Positions 1 to 9,304 are shown, counted from the first letter of the stretch. The stretch: 64,000 bases of DNA from an uncultured Bacteroidota bacterium (GCA_903865435.1 CAIPJS010000020.1:49102-113101); one strand, 5' to 3'. The notes: generated by a model not told the origin, from the letters alone. A program made the numbers and translations.

Positions 1-594
1 ATTGTCTTCTAAGACAATGCCTTTGTTTTCCCAACTATGGCCTCCGTTCATGGATTTCATAATTCCAATTCTGCAAACTGCAGCAGGCGTTTTAGTGCCG
101 GTCAATCCTTGCGGCCAATTTTTATTGATGTATCCTTTCCCGTTGGATGCATTATAAGGAAAGGTCTCTGGATAATTTTCGTTGTGGTAAATTGCGTACA
201 ATGTTTTTCCAGTCGCATCTTTTTTATCTTGATATACTGTTTCAAACCAAACAGCGCCGTGCAAGCCCAAAGCAGTAGGTGCCACATTCATCGGCATATT
301 GGGTGGAGTAAATTCATTTGATTTTCGATTAAAAACTTCTTCAACTGTTATTCCATCTGCATATTTTAATTCCTTGGCATTACCCCAAAGTGGGTCTTCG
401 CCATATTTTCCAGGAAAAATTCTAAAAGTATCTCCAATCCATGCTTCGGCCATATTACAATCCACGAATGAATTAAAATAAATAGGACTGGTTTTTTTTA
501 ATTCAAATTTGGGTAGCGCTTGTGTTGGTTTTTTCGAACACATGGTAAAAAAAGGCAGCAATAATAGAAGGTATCGGAGGCTTTTAAGCATCAT
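1..594 (-). CDS. Partial lipoprotein with an Asp-box (sialidase-like propeller), C-terminus off the window
   Basis: The reading frame is open from an ATG at 594 (a second ATG follows at 591) to the left edge, giving 198 codons without a stop. The N-terminus is a short hydrophobic signal ending in a lipobox-like FTMC (Cys19), so an envelope lipoprotein is likely. Near residue 185 there is SMNGGHSW, which fits the Asp-box pattern SxDxGxxW of sialidase/BNR-type beta-propellers, with Asn for Asp. The product is therefore probably a secreted propeller protein or glycoside hydrolase, but the substrate cannot be told from the fragment. It is divergent from the S9 peptidase at 783. Confidence 0.7.
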   Translation of the reverse strand, partial: MMLKSLRYLLLLLPFFTMCSKKPTQALPKFELKKTSPIYFNSFVDCNMAEAWIGDTFRIFPGKYGEDPLWGNAKELKYADGITVEEVFNRKSNEFTPPNMPMNVAPTALGLHGAVWFETVYQDKKDATGKTLYAIYHNENYPETFPYNASNGKGYINKNWPQGLTGTKTPAAVCRIGIMKSMNGGHSWENKGIVLEDN

Positions 595-664
595 TTTGTT
601 TTTGATATTGTAATTTAATCAATAAGGCTTTACGATTTCAACCAACCAGCTCTTTTTTTTAATG

Positions 665-674
665 CCAGGCCTGG
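665..674. repeat. 10-bp GC-rich palindrome between divergent genes
   Basis: CCAGGCCTGG is a perfect palindrome standing in an AT-rich 188-bp divergent intergenic region. It could be an operator for either neighbour. No regulator is identified and there is only one copy. Confidence 0.3.
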
Positions 675-782
675 TTTTATACAGTCCACTTATAAAATTC
701 AATCAACTTATTTGTACTATTTAAAAATTAAGGCTAAATTAGTAAACCCTTAATTTTCAATCATTTTATCAAAATCTGTACC

Positions 783-2849
783 ATGAAAAAAATAATTTTT
801 CTTTTTTTAGTAATTAGCGCTACTGCTTTGCAGGCACAAAAAATTGCCGATTACCTTGCCCCAGCTTTTCCATCTGACCTAGTAGCCAACCATAAAGGGG
901 ATGCAGTAGCTTGGGTGTTTAATAACAAAGGCAGTAGAAATATTTATTATGGACTGCCTTCCGCCAATAATTTTAAAGCTTTGACTAAATATGAAGGAGA
1001 TGATGGAATTGAAATAGGAAGTATTGTATTTTCGCCCAATGATGACAAAATATTCTTTGTAAGAGGCAATGGCAATAATTCAAAAGGGGAGCCTGCCAAT
1101 CCAGCTCAATTACAATATACGACCGAGCAAAATATTTACAGTCTAGATATTGCTTCTGGTACAATAAAAAAATTAGCTAAAGGCACTGGGCCTTTAATTA
1201 GTCCCGATGGAAAATTATTGGTTTTTACACAAGCGGGGAAGGCTTGGAAAATAAATTTAAACGAAGAAAATGCGAGTGTGCAATCTTTATTTTTAAGCAG
1301 AGGGAGCATTAATAGTTTGGCATTTAATACAAGTGGGAAACAAATTTTATTTGTATCTAATAGAGAAGAACATTCTTTTGTTGGTGTTTACGATTTTGCA
1401 AGCAATCAAGTCTCATTTATTGATGCTTCTACTTATATAGATTCAGATCCAGTTTGGAATAAAGAAGGTACGCATATTGCATTTGTAAGATCGGTCAATA
1501 TTAAATATGAAATTGGATTCACGCCAAGGCCTACTGCTGCTCAGCCTTGGGAAATTAGAGTGGCCGAAGTAGCTACCCATAAAGCCTATACCTTATTTAA
1601 AGCTGATGAAGGTGCAGGCTCTTTATTTGTAGGTGATTTACCAGCAGTGGCTACACAATTAATTTGGACCAATGATAATTATATTGTTTTTCCTTGGGAA
1701 AAAACGGGATGGATGCATTTGTATAGTATTGAACCAGGCACCAAAAAAATTAATCATCTAACACCTGGGATAGGTGAAGTAGAAACCATGCATTTGGGTG
1801 CTGATGGGAAAACTATTTTTTATGTGACCAATATTAGTGATAGCAATAGAAGACATATATGGTTGGTAGATCCAGCCAAATCAAATCCTACTATTTTAAC
1901 AAAAGGAGATAAAATAGAATACAATCCAGCCATTGTCAATAATGGTTTAGTGTATTTGCAAGCCAGTGCAACCAGACCTTCTTGGCCTATCTTTCAATCA
2001 GCTGGTAAAGAACAAGTCTTAGCTGCCTCTTTTTTTCCTACAACTTTTCCAACGAACTTGGTAACGCCAAAAACAATTTTAGTAAAAGCCACGGATAATT
2101 TTATGGCGCCAGCACAAATATTTTTACCCAATAATTACGATGCGCATAAAAAATATCCAGCGCTTATTTTTTTACATGGAGGAAGCAGAAGACAAATGTT
2201 AGAAGGATTTAATTACAGCTCTTATTATTCCAATGCCTATGCAGTGAATGAATATTTTGCAAGTCAGGGGTATATTGTAATGGCATTAAATTATAGAAGT
2301 GGCATTGGCTATGGATTGAAATTTAGAGAAGCCGCAAATTATGGTATGGCGGGAGGTACAGAAGTAAATGATTTAATAGGGGCAGGGGAGTATTTAAAAT
2401 CAAGAATAGATGTGGATCCTAGCAAGATTGCCTTATGGGGAGGCAGCTATGGTGGTTATTTAACTGCTCATGGTTTGTCCAAAAGAAGCGACTTATTCGC
2501 AGCAGGGGTAGACATTCATGGCGTGCACAATTGGAATGATGAAGAACCAAATTTTGCTCCTTGGTATGATAGTTTACGCTTTCCAGTTGCAGGACAAATT
2601 GCTTACAAAGCTTCTCCTGTGTTTACGGCCAAGGGTTGGAAAAGTCCAGTATTATTTATTCATGGAGATGATGATAGAAATGTACCTTTTGCAGAAACCA
2701 TTCACATGGTACAACAATTAAGAAGACAAAAAGTAAACGTAGAAGAAATTATTTTTCCTGATGAAATACATGGTTTTTTAATGTACAGAAGCTGGTTAAA
2801 AGTAGATGAATCTGCATTCGAATTTATCAATAGAAAATTTAAAAAATGA
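783..2849 (+). CDS. Secreted S9-family serine peptidase (prolyl oligopeptidase / DPP-IV-like)
   Basis: 688 residues. Residues 1-19 form a signal peptide ending in LQAQ. The middle of the protein (about 30-420) has the repeated WD/PD40-like strands of a beta-propeller. The C-terminal third is an alpha/beta-hydrolase with the full S9 triad: Ser555 in GGSYGG, Asp631 in HGDDDRNVP and His663 in DEIHGF. The family cleaves short peptides, often after proline or releasing acylated or dipeptidyl N-termini; the exact specificity is not visible. The next gene overlaps the stop codon through ATGA, so the two are translationally coupled. Periplasmic or secreted location is inferred from the signal peptide. 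Confidence 0.93.
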   Translation: MKKIIFLFLVISATALQAQKIADYLAPAFPSDLVANHKGDAVAWVFNNKGSRNIYYGLPSANNFKALTKYEGDDGIEIGSIVFSPNDDKIFFVRGNGNNSKGEPANPAQLQYTTEQNIYSLDIASGTIKKLAKGTGPLISPDGKLLVFTQAGKAWKINLNEENASVQSLFLSRGSINSLAFNTSGKQILFVSNREEHSFVGVYDFASNQVSFIDASTYIDSDPVWNKEGTHIAFVRSVNIKYEIGFTPRPTAAQPWEIRVAEVATHKAYTLFKADEGAGSLFVGDLPAVATQLIWTNDNYIVFPWEKTGWMHLYSIEPGTKKINHLTPGIGEVETMHLGADGKTIFYVTNISDSNRRHIWLVDPAKSNPTILTKGDKIEYNPAIVNNGLVYLQASATRPSWPIFQSAGKEQVLAASFFPTTFPTNLVTPKTILVKATDNFMAPAQIFLPNNYDAHKKYPALIFLHGGSRRQMLEGFNYSSYYSNAYAVNEYFASQGYIVMALNYRSGIGYGLKFREAANYGMAGGTEVNDLIGAGEYLKSRIDVDPSKIALWGGSYGGYLTAHGLSKRSDLFAAGVDIHGVHNWNDEEPNFAPWYDSLRFPVAGQIAYKASPVFTAKGWKSPVLFIHGDDDRNVPFAETIHMVQQLRRQKVNVEEIIFPDEIHGFLMYRSWLKVDESAFEFINRKFKK

Positions 2850-4387
2850 AATTCCTAACATCCATTTTAAAAATTGCATTTTGCATTGGTATCTTTTGCA
2901 TTAAGGCCACAGCACAAAATCCAAAAAACTTTACGCCAGCCCAGTTCAATGATCCAAATAGGAATGAACGCATTGCTGCAACATTTCCTATTGTGGAACA
3001 ATTGTATAAAAATTTTGCTGATGCCAATCATTTCCCTGGATATGCTTTTGGTATTGTAGTAGATGGTAAATTGGTGTATAAAGGAAATGGCGGTTATGCC
3101 AATTTGGAAGAAAAAATTCCAGCAAGTTCAGCTTCCATGTTTAGGATTGCCTCCATGTCCAAAAGCTTTACAGCATTAGCTATTCTACAACTAAGAGATC
3201 AAGCAAAATTGAATTTAGACGATGCAGTAGAAAAATACATTCCTGCATTAAAGGGCCAGGGTTTGACCAAAGATGCACCAGCCATTACCATTCGCAATTT
3301 AATGAGTCATAGTGCAGGTTTCCCCGAAGACAATCCTTGGGGAGATAGACAATTAGCTGATACCGAAAACGATTTAATCAAATTAATACAAGGCCAACTT
3401 TCATTTTCTACAGCAACTGGTTTGGAATATGAATACAGTAATTTAGGTTTTGCGATGTTGGGGTATATTATTCATAAAGTTTCGGGCTTAACTTATGATG
3501 CGTATATTAAAAAGAACATCCTAACACCTTTAGGTATGAGTGCTACTACTTATGAATACAGTAAAGTTCCTAAGGAATTATTGGCCAATGGCTATCGTTA
3601 CATTAATGATCAATGGAGAAAAGAAATTTTATTGCATAATGGCATTTACGGGGCCATGGGGGGGATGATTACTTCCATTGATATGTTTAGTAAATATGTT
3701 GCCATGCATGAAATGGCATGGCCAGAAAGAAACGATGTGGAAACCTCACCCATTAAAAGAAGCAGCATTAGAGAAATGCATCAAGCAGCAAAGTTTATTG
3801 AATTGGTCCCGAACTATACTTATCCCAATGGACGTGTACTGGCTACCACCAATAGTTATACCTATGGTTTGCATTGGACAAGAGATGGATTAAACAGAAA
3901 TAGTATTGGCCATAGTGGAGGCTTGCCTGGTTATGGAAGCAATTGGGTCATCATGCCAGAGTATGGGATTGGTGTGATTTTATTTGCCAATGTTACTTAT
4001 GCACCAACTTCAAATATCAATATGGTGATTATGGATACACTTGTTCAAATGGCCAAACTTAAACCAAGAACAATAAGTGTTTCTCCTATTTTACATACAA
4101 GACAAAATCAATTGGTTGACATCATTCAACATTGGACTACCCAAAGCAACATCTTTGCAGAAAACTTTTTTGAAGATTATCCTATTGATAGTTTGATTAA
4201 ACAATCTAATACATTGTTTGCAGAAGTTGGTAAAATTGTAACTGTTGATAAAATGGTGGTTGAAAATCAAATGAGAGGCTATTGCATCATTCACTGCGAA
4301 AGAAAAAATCTAAGACTTTCATTTACTTTAACACCAGAAAACCCAGGATTGATTCAAGCTTATCATCTGGTCATTCAAAACAATTAA
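2846..4387 (+). CDS. Secreted serine hydrolase, class C beta-lactamase / penicillin-binding-like fold
   Basis: 513 residues with a signal peptide of about 23 residues ending in ATAQ. It carries the three motifs of the beta-lactamase/DD-peptidase superfamily in order: S103-x-x-K106, Y197-S-N199, and H356-S-G358 in place of KTG. HxG with GLPGYGSN is typical of the esterase/D-aminopeptidase-like branch (EstB, AmpH-like) rather than of true AmpC. A C-terminal domain of about 110 residues follows the catalytic domain. It overlaps the S9 peptidase by 4 nt and is 6 nt upstream of the UbiA-like gene. True beta-lactam resistance should not be assumed. Confidence 0.9.
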   Translation: MKFLTSILKIAFCIGIFCIKATAQNPKNFTPAQFNDPNRNERIAATFPIVEQLYKNFADANHFPGYAFGIVVDGKLVYKGNGGYANLEEKIPASSASMFRIASMSKSFTALAILQLRDQAKLNLDDAVEKYIPALKGQGLTKDAPAITIRNLMSHSAGFPEDNPWGDRQLADTENDLIKLIQGQLSFSTATGLEYEYSNLGFAMLGYIIHKVSGLTYDAYIKKNILTPLGMSATTYEYSKVPKELLANGYRYINDQWRKEILLHNGIYGAMGGMITSIDMFSKYVAMHEMAWPERNDVETSPIKRSSIREMHQAAKFIELVPNYTYPNGRVLATTNSYTYGLHWTRDGLNRNSIGHSGGLPGYGSNWVIMPEYGIGVILFANVTYAPTSNINMVIMDTLVQMAKLKPRTISVSPILHTRQNQLVDIIQHWTTQSNIFAENFFEDYPIDSLIKQSNTLFAEVGKIVTVDKMVVENQMRGYCIIHCERKNLRLSFTLTPENPGLIQAYHLVIQNN

Positions 4388-4393
4388 TGCATC

Positions 4394-5305
4394 ATGCATT
4401 TCAAAGGAAGATCATTTTTTACTTGGAAAGGTTTATTGCTTTGGAGCAATCATTTTTATGGAATGGCTGCGGCGCTATTAAGTACCGAAACGGTTTATAC
4501 ATTTTTTAAAAAACCACCTTCCCTGTTTTTGGTTGCTTTTATTTATATCAGCACCCTGGTGTATTATACCTATGCTTATTTTAAAGAAACCAAAACGGGC
4601 ATCTACAATGAAAGATCACAATGGTATGTACAAAATAAAAAATATTTAAAAATTAGGCAAATTGTTTTAATATTAATATGTTTTTGTATTGCCTTTTTTC
4701 ATTTACGCTTTGTTGAATTATTTTTATCCTTGACTCTTTCAATAAAAATAATTTTATTCATTACTCTACTCATTACCTTATTGTATTATTATTCTCATCA
4801 TTTTTTTAAGGGAATGAATATTAGAAATAAGGGCTTCTTAAAAAGCCTAAGCATTTCATGGGTATGGGTATTCGTATGCTTTATAGCGCCTATTGTGATT
4901 GAATCTAATGGACAATTTAAGTTTTTAGAAAATTATGCCCTGATGTACTTGCTTCAATTATTTTTATTCATTTTAATTTTAGCTATTTTATTTGATATTA
5001 AAGACATCAATAGAGACAATGATGAAAATATAAAAACCTTGGTAAGCAAGTATGGCATCAAGCCAACTATTTATAAATTTATTATACCCTTAGTACTTTT
5101 GTATATATGGGTATCCTTGTTTTTATTTTTTAGATTACATCAATCTTTTATTTATTTAGTAATTCCTTTCTTAATTTCTATTCTAATTTTGTTAGTAACT
5201 TATCTTATCCAAAAACGAAAAGCCATTGATGAGAATATATTACTCATAGATGGACTGATGGTAGTAAAAGCAATGATTGGAATCTTATTGGCTTGTTGGA
5301 TATAG
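4394..5305 (+). CDS. UbiA-superfamily-like polytopic membrane protein, first Asp motif not seen
   Basis: 303 residues with about eight or nine hydrophobic segments. The pattern resembles UbiA prenyltransferases: a WSNHFYGMAAAL stretch near residue 17 sits where the first motif (NxxxDxxxD) should be, and DIKDINRD near residues 196-203 resembles the second Asp-rich motif (DxxxD). The first segment lacks the Asp residues that bind the prenyl diphosphate through Mg2+, so catalysis may be lost or altered. It starts 6 nt after the serine hydrolase stop and probably belongs to the same transcript. Assignment rests on topology and one motif only. Confidence 0.55.
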   Translation: MHFKGRSFFTWKGLLLWSNHFYGMAAALLSTETVYTFFKKPPSLFLVAFIYISTLVYYTYAYFKETKTGIYNERSQWYVQNKKYLKIRQIVLILICFCIAFFHLRFVELFLSLTLSIKIILFITLLITLLYYYSHHFFKGMNIRNKGFLKSLSISWVWVFVCFIAPIVIESNGQFKFLENYALMYLLQLFLFILILAILFDIKDINRDNDENIKTLVSKYGIKPTIYKFIIPLVLLYIWVSLFLFFRLHQSFIYLVIPFLISILILLVTYLIQKRKAIDENILLIDGLMVVKAMIGILLACWI

Positions 5306-5384
5306 GATTCCCTTCCTATTTTGACCACAGTCCTACTCGGTCAACCTGCTACGAATTGTAAAATCAATGTCCTAACCAGTTAAA

Positions 5385-5403
5385 TTAAGGAATTTTTAAG
5401 GAA
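5385..5403. promoter_or_regulatory. Tandem TTAAGGAA direct repeats (11-bp period) upstream of the response regulator
   Basis: TTAAGGAA occurs at 5385-5392 and again at 5396-5403, an 11-bp period, about 80 bp before the regulator start. OmpR-family regulators usually bind two direct repeats about one helical turn apart, so this is a candidate autoregulatory site. A weak promoter (TTTG at 5440, TAACTTCG at 5461, spacing 17) follows. One site only; unproven. Confidence 0.4.
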
Positions 5404-5484
5404 GTTGATAGTAGAATGTTAAATATAAAAATGGACTTATTTGACTAAATTGATAAGTTGTAACTTCGTTTTAAGATTAATATT

Positions 5485-6162
5485 ATGAAAATACTTTTAT
5501 TGGAGGACGACCATACACTTTCTAAAGAAATTGAAAAATTTCTTAAAACCAAAGGTTTCGATTGCGCTGCAGTATTGGACGGAACTATGGCGATACATCA
5601 ATTTAATGATGATTTGTATGATTTGGTCATATTAGACATTAATGTACCGGGTCAAAATGGATTTGAAGTTTGCATGGCCATAAGAGCTAAAGATAAAAAA
5701 GTGCCTATTTTAATGCTTACCGCTTTTGGAGAAATTGAAGATAAATTAAAAGCATTCCATAATGGGGCGGATGATTATTTATTAAAGCCATTTCATTTTG
5801 AAGAACTTTTTGCAAGAATAAATTCCTTGTTAAAACGAAAAGATGTTCCACAGCAAGAAGTGGATTTAGTGGTTGAAGATTTGATTATTTCTAATGCAGA
5901 GATGAGTGTTAAACGTGCAGGAATTGAAATACAATTAACCCCCAAAGAATTTAAGTTGTTGAATATTTTAGCATCAGCCAATGGCAAAGTAGTGTCGAAA
6001 ACAACCATTAGCGAAAAACTATGGGATTATCAAGTCATCACCAATCAAAATACCATCGAAGTCTACATCAATTCACTTAGAAAGAAAATTGATAAAAATG
6101 CCGATATTAAATTAATACATACCAAGGTAGGCTATGGTTATTTTTTAAAAAATGAGCAATGA
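5485..6162 (+). CDS. OmpR/PhoB-family response regulator
   Basis: 225 residues. The receiver domain (1-115) has the acidic pocket (E7, D8, D9), phospho-acceptor Asp51, Thr79 and Lys101. The C-terminal winged-helix DNA-binding domain (about 130-222) ends with the typical NTIEVYINSLRKK and TKVGYGY segments. The stop codon overlaps the histidine kinase start (ATGA), so the pair is cotranslated. The nearby porin and RND-pump remnant suggest the CusR/CzcR-type metal-response branch, but the inducing signal is inference. Direct repeats at 5385-5403 may be its own binding site. Confidence 0.92.
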   Translation: MKILLLEDDHTLSKEIEKFLKTKGFDCAAVLDGTMAIHQFNDDLYDLVILDINVPGQNGFEVCMAIRAKDKKVPILMLTAFGEIEDKLKAFHNGADDYLLKPFHFEELFARINSLLKRKDVPQQEVDLVVEDLIISNAEMSVKRAGIEIQLTPKEFKLLNILASANGKVVSKTTISEKLWDYQVITNQNTIEVYINSLRKKIDKNADIKLIHTKVGYGYFLKNEQ

Positions 6163-7520
6163 CATTAAGGTCAAGAATCTCCATTTTTGTTACTATTTTA
6201 TTTTGTATACTTTATGCAATTATAGGAAGTGCTGTTATTTTTCTTTTTTCAGAATTTAGGTCGGAAGAATTTCAAGATAGATTAAGACAAAAAGCATTGT
6301 CTACCGTTGAATTACTGATACAACTAAAAGAAACAGATCAGGAATTAATTAAAAACTTAGACAGGCAAAAAGTAGACAATTTATTTGATGAAAAAACGCT
6401 TGTATTTAACAAGGATTTTAAATTGGTATACAGCAGTTTATATGACTCCTTGTTAACCTGGGAAAAGCACGACCTGCTTGCACTTGGAAAACAAAAAGAA
6501 TTTTTTAAAAGATTCGATGATACAGAAGTTTTTGGCAGTTATTATAACTATAAAAATGAGCCTTATTATATCTTAATTTCTGCAAAAGATACATCTGGGC
6601 TAAGAAAATTACAATACTTAATTTACGTTTTATTTTTCTCCTTTATTATTTTTTCAATGTTGGCTTTGTTTTTTACTAGAATTGCCATTGATCGATTGTT
6701 GATACCGCTAGACTTTTTCCATAAAAAAATTAAAACCATTAATGAAAATAATTTAGGAGAACGTGTGGAAATTAAATCTGAAAAAAATGAAATAGATTTA
6801 TTGGCCAATGAGTTTAATTTAATGCTAAAAAGAATTGATGATTCCTTAAAAAATCAATTAGAATTTACAGCCAATGCTTCCCATGAATTAAGAACGCCTA
6901 TTTCAAGAATAATGGCACAATTGGAAAATAAATTATTAGATGCTACTATTACTACAGATACTAAAGATTTTTTGAATAAAATTTTATCAGATACCAATCA
7001 AATATCCGAACTCATTCACTCTTTATTGATTTTATCTAAAAATGAAAAATCAATATCTGATCAGGAAGGAATGCAAAGGTTGGATGAGATTGTTTACACC
7101 TGTATTGATAAAATAAGCCAGGTATTCCCAGATTGTAAAGTATATTTTGACATACATCTTGAAAATGAATTAGATGACATCAAAGAAATTAGAGGCAATA
7201 AAACCATGCTAGAAATTGTTTTTATGAACTTAATTAAAAACGCCTATAACTATAGCACAAACAAAGAAGTTAAAATTCTTATTGAACAAGAACAGGATAA
7301 AATTAAATGTATCGTCTCTAATCATGGGCAATCGATAAGCGAAGCGGATCAAAAACGCCTTTTTGAACCATTTATGAGAGGACAAAATTCATTAGGCACG
7401 TCTGGTTTTGGTTTGGGTTTAAGAATTGTGGAAAGAATTTTAAACATTCATCATTCAAAAATTAACTATACCATTGGAGAAGACCAATCCAATGTTTTTA
7501 CGCTTATTTTTCTCATTTAA
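6159..7520 (+). CDS. Sensor histidine kinase (HAMP-HisKA-HATPase), partner of the adjacent regulator
   Basis: 453 residues. One membrane helix lies at about 7-31 and a second at 153-173, enclosing a periplasmic sensor region of about 120 residues. A HAMP linker follows (about 174-228), then HisKA with phospho-acceptor His242 in SHELRTP, and an HATPase domain with the N box (NLIKNAYNYS) and G boxes (GFGLGLRIVERI). The start overlaps the regulator stop. The gene ends 2 nt before the convergent porin. The architecture matches CusS/ArlS-type kinases; the ligand is not evident. Confidence 0.92.
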   Translation: MTLRSRISIFVTILFCILYAIIGSAVIFLFSEFRSEEFQDRLRQKALSTVELLIQLKETDQELIKNLDRQKVDNLFDEKTLVFNKDFKLVYSSLYDSLLTWEKHDLLALGKQKEFFKRFDDTEVFGSYYNYKNEPYYILISAKDTSGLRKLQYLIYVLFFSFIIFSMLALFFTRIAIDRLLIPLDFFHKKIKTINENNLGERVEIKSEKNEIDLLANEFNLMLKRIDDSLKNQLEFTANASHELRTPISRIMAQLENKLLDATITTDTKDFLNKILSDTNQISELIHSLLILSKNEKSISDQEGMQRLDEIVYTCIDKISQVFPDCKVYFDIHLENELDDIKEIRGNKTMLEIVFMNLIKNAYNYSTNKEVKILIEQEQDKIKCIVSNHGQSISEADQKRLFEPFMRGQNSLGTSGFGLGLRIVERILNIHHSKINYTIGEDQSNVFTLIFLI

Positions 7521-7522
7521 AA

Positions 7523-8782
7523 TTAAAGACTAAAATGGAGCCTAATGGAAAAGATACTCACGGGTCCTTTTCTATCCATATTGAATCCAGGATTTAGTAT
7601 GTTTTGGTAATCAATACTACCTGCCAACTTATCTTGAATAATATTCTTCAAAAAGTATAATTCTAAAACATGTTCTGGTGCATAATTTAATTTGCCATCA
7701 CCTAAAGTAAATCCAAGCCCCCCACTAGCTAAAAATGCTTGATGTTCTTTGGATAATCCTGATTGGATATAAGCCAGTCCTATTTTGTCTTGATGGTTGC
7801 TCCGGGATTGGCTATTGTATTCTAAGCCCATGCTGAAACTCTGATCAATCTCGGTAAAAGCCCAAGTTTCATTTTGACCGTCATTCCAACTGGTTTTGAA
7901 AAATCCACCTAAGCTATTGTTTATTTGTTGTTCCATATTTATGCCAAAACCAATTTTTTTATTTTTATATGCTCTCGTAGATTCAATAGAGTTGTTTATT
8001 GCCTGCAAATAATTCCCCATATAAGCCTGGTTAAGAAATGCCAAAAACCTAATGGCACCGGGCTGATCCTTCCATTTGTATTTATTTACAAACTCTGTAC
8101 TAAAGCCACCACTTTGTAAAATATTCCAATCCATAATGGATCCATTAGGCAGTGTTGGCATTAATGAATAAGCCATTCTAAATTCTTTATTATCATTAAA
8201 ATATTCTACTAATACGGAAGGAGTATAACCCTTTGTGTTGGCTGGATAATCCCAAGCGCCATTGCTCATCAAACCCCAATTTAAAAATTGAGTTCTTGGA
8301 TCATGACTATATTTATTATTATCAAAAAAATCGGCTAATGTAATTTTTCCGATGATTAAATTAAAATAATGATCGTTGGTATTAGTTATAGAAAATATTT
8401 TTTTTAGATAAGCCCTTGCAATATACAAACGAGGCTCAGTTGTCGTTACTCTGAAAGTTTCACCATTGGGCGCATCGCCCAATCCTAGAACCTTGCTTAA
8501 TCCTTCACCCCCAGCTACTTCTGGGCTTAGGTAAAAAAAAGTACTTCTATTAATTTTGGCACCAAGATATATCGTACTTGTAAACGAACTTGCATTCTCT
8601 TCTTTACTTAAAAAACTATTTATACCAGAATAGGGAGTAGTAAAGGAAGGTTTGTATTGATTCACTATAGTACCTTGAAAATGAAAAGAATATTTTTTTT
8701 CTGCAAAAATACTATCTCCTGTTTGAGCAAACAGGGATAAAGTAAAACAAAATAGAAATAAAGTGAATAAGTATTTTTTCAA
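7523..8782 (-). CDS. OprB-like carbohydrate-selective porin with a TTG start
   Basis: 419 residues with a clear signal peptide ending in LFAQ. The protein is rich in short alternating beta-strands and matches OprB-type porins in layout (FHFQGTIVNQYKP near the N-terminus, FLNWGLMSNGAWDYP in the middle). It would form an outer-membrane barrel for solute uptake. There is no ATG: the frame is closed by a stop at 8794-8792, and the only initiator before the signal peptide is TTG at 8782-8780. It converges on the histidine kinase with a 2-nt gap. See the finding on this start. Confidence 0.8.
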   Translation of the reverse strand: MKKYLFTLFLFCFTLSLFAQTGDSIFAEKKYSFHFQGTIVNQYKPSFTTPYSGINSFLSKEENASSFTSTIYLGAKINRSTFFYLSPEVAGGEGLSKVLGLGDAPNGETFRVTTTEPRLYIARAYLKKIFSITNTNDHYFNLIIGKITLADFFDNNKYSHDPRTQFLNWGLMSNGAWDYPANTKGYTPSVLVEYFNDNKEFRMAYSLMPTLPNGSIMDWNILQSGGFSTEFVNKYKWKDQPGAIRFLAFLNQAYMGNYLQAINNSIESTRAYKNKKIGFGINMEQQINNSLGGFFKTSWNDGQNETWAFTEIDQSFSMGLEYNSQSRSNHQDKIGLAYIQSGLSKEHQAFLASGGLGFTLGDGKLNYAPEHVLELYFLKNIIQDKLAGSIDYQNILNPGFNMDRKGPVSIFSIRLHFSL

Positions 8783-9115
8783 GACGCAAATTTAGGGTAA
8801 ATAACCGAGCTAGATTCCCTTAAGAAAATGCAATAAGCAAATTCTTTTACTATCATTTATTGATTTTTAGGAACACAGGTTTTACTTGCATTCAATTTTC
8901 AAATTCCGTCAAAACAGAATAGATAATTTAATAAAAACATAATATCTGTTTAGATTTTTGTACTGTTAAGAATAGGCGGCTGAATTCGTTCATTTTGCTT
9001 TTGTAATAGCCAATCATAGTGAAATTAACTTACTAGTTATCATATAATGATGAAAAAATTAAGCTAATTTTAAGTTTAAACTAATAAACTACTTTAAACA
9101 AGATTAAAAAAAGTA
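8783..9115. other. Gene-free AT-rich stretch upstream of the porin and RND remnant
   Basis: 333 bases with no supported gene on either strand. It contains many stop codons in all frames and no recognisable decayed pump sequence. TAAATTTG on the minus strand at 8794-8787 matches the Bacteroidota -7 box but has no TTG about 20 nt upstream. The right end is the breakpoint of the truncated RND gene. Confidence 0.5.
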
Positions 9116-9304
9116 TTGCCTGCTGCCATTTCAACGGGCATAGGCAGTGAAAGTCAAAAGCCATTAGCAACAGTAGTCATTGGAGGCTTAGTTACTTCTA
9201 CCATTTTAACACTTATTATTTTACCCATTTTATATGCGATCGTATACAAGTTTATGCACATGCGTTCAAATATGAAAATCTTAAAAAAGATAGGAGCTGT
9301 ATAA
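9098..9304 (+). pseudogene. C-terminal remnant of a CzcA/CusA-type RND efflux pump
   Basis: From about 9116 the frame encodes 62 residues that match the last transmembrane hairpin of heavy-metal RND pumps: LPAAISTGIGSES, then QKPLATVVIGGL, then LTLIILPILYAI. These are among the most conserved parts of CzcA/CusA. The frame is closed by a stop 18 nt upstream of 9116, and nothing resembling the other roughly 1000 residues precedes it. The retained part has no frameshift or stop, so truncation by deletion or recombination seems recent. It is not a plausible stand-alone transporter. The intact two-component system at 5485-7520 may once have controlled this pump. Confidence 0.75.

Noticed and set aside
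2846..4387. Antibiotic-resistance beta-lactamase call
   Set aside because: The third motif is HSG and the sequence follows the esterase/aminopeptidase branch; resistance cannot be claimed from the fold.
5318..5341. TTGACC ... GGTCAA inverted repeat after the UbiA-like gene
   Set aside because: The spacer is 12 nt, unlike the 4-nt spacer of the respiratory sites, and no T-run follows, so neither a Crp/Fnr site nor a terminator is supported.
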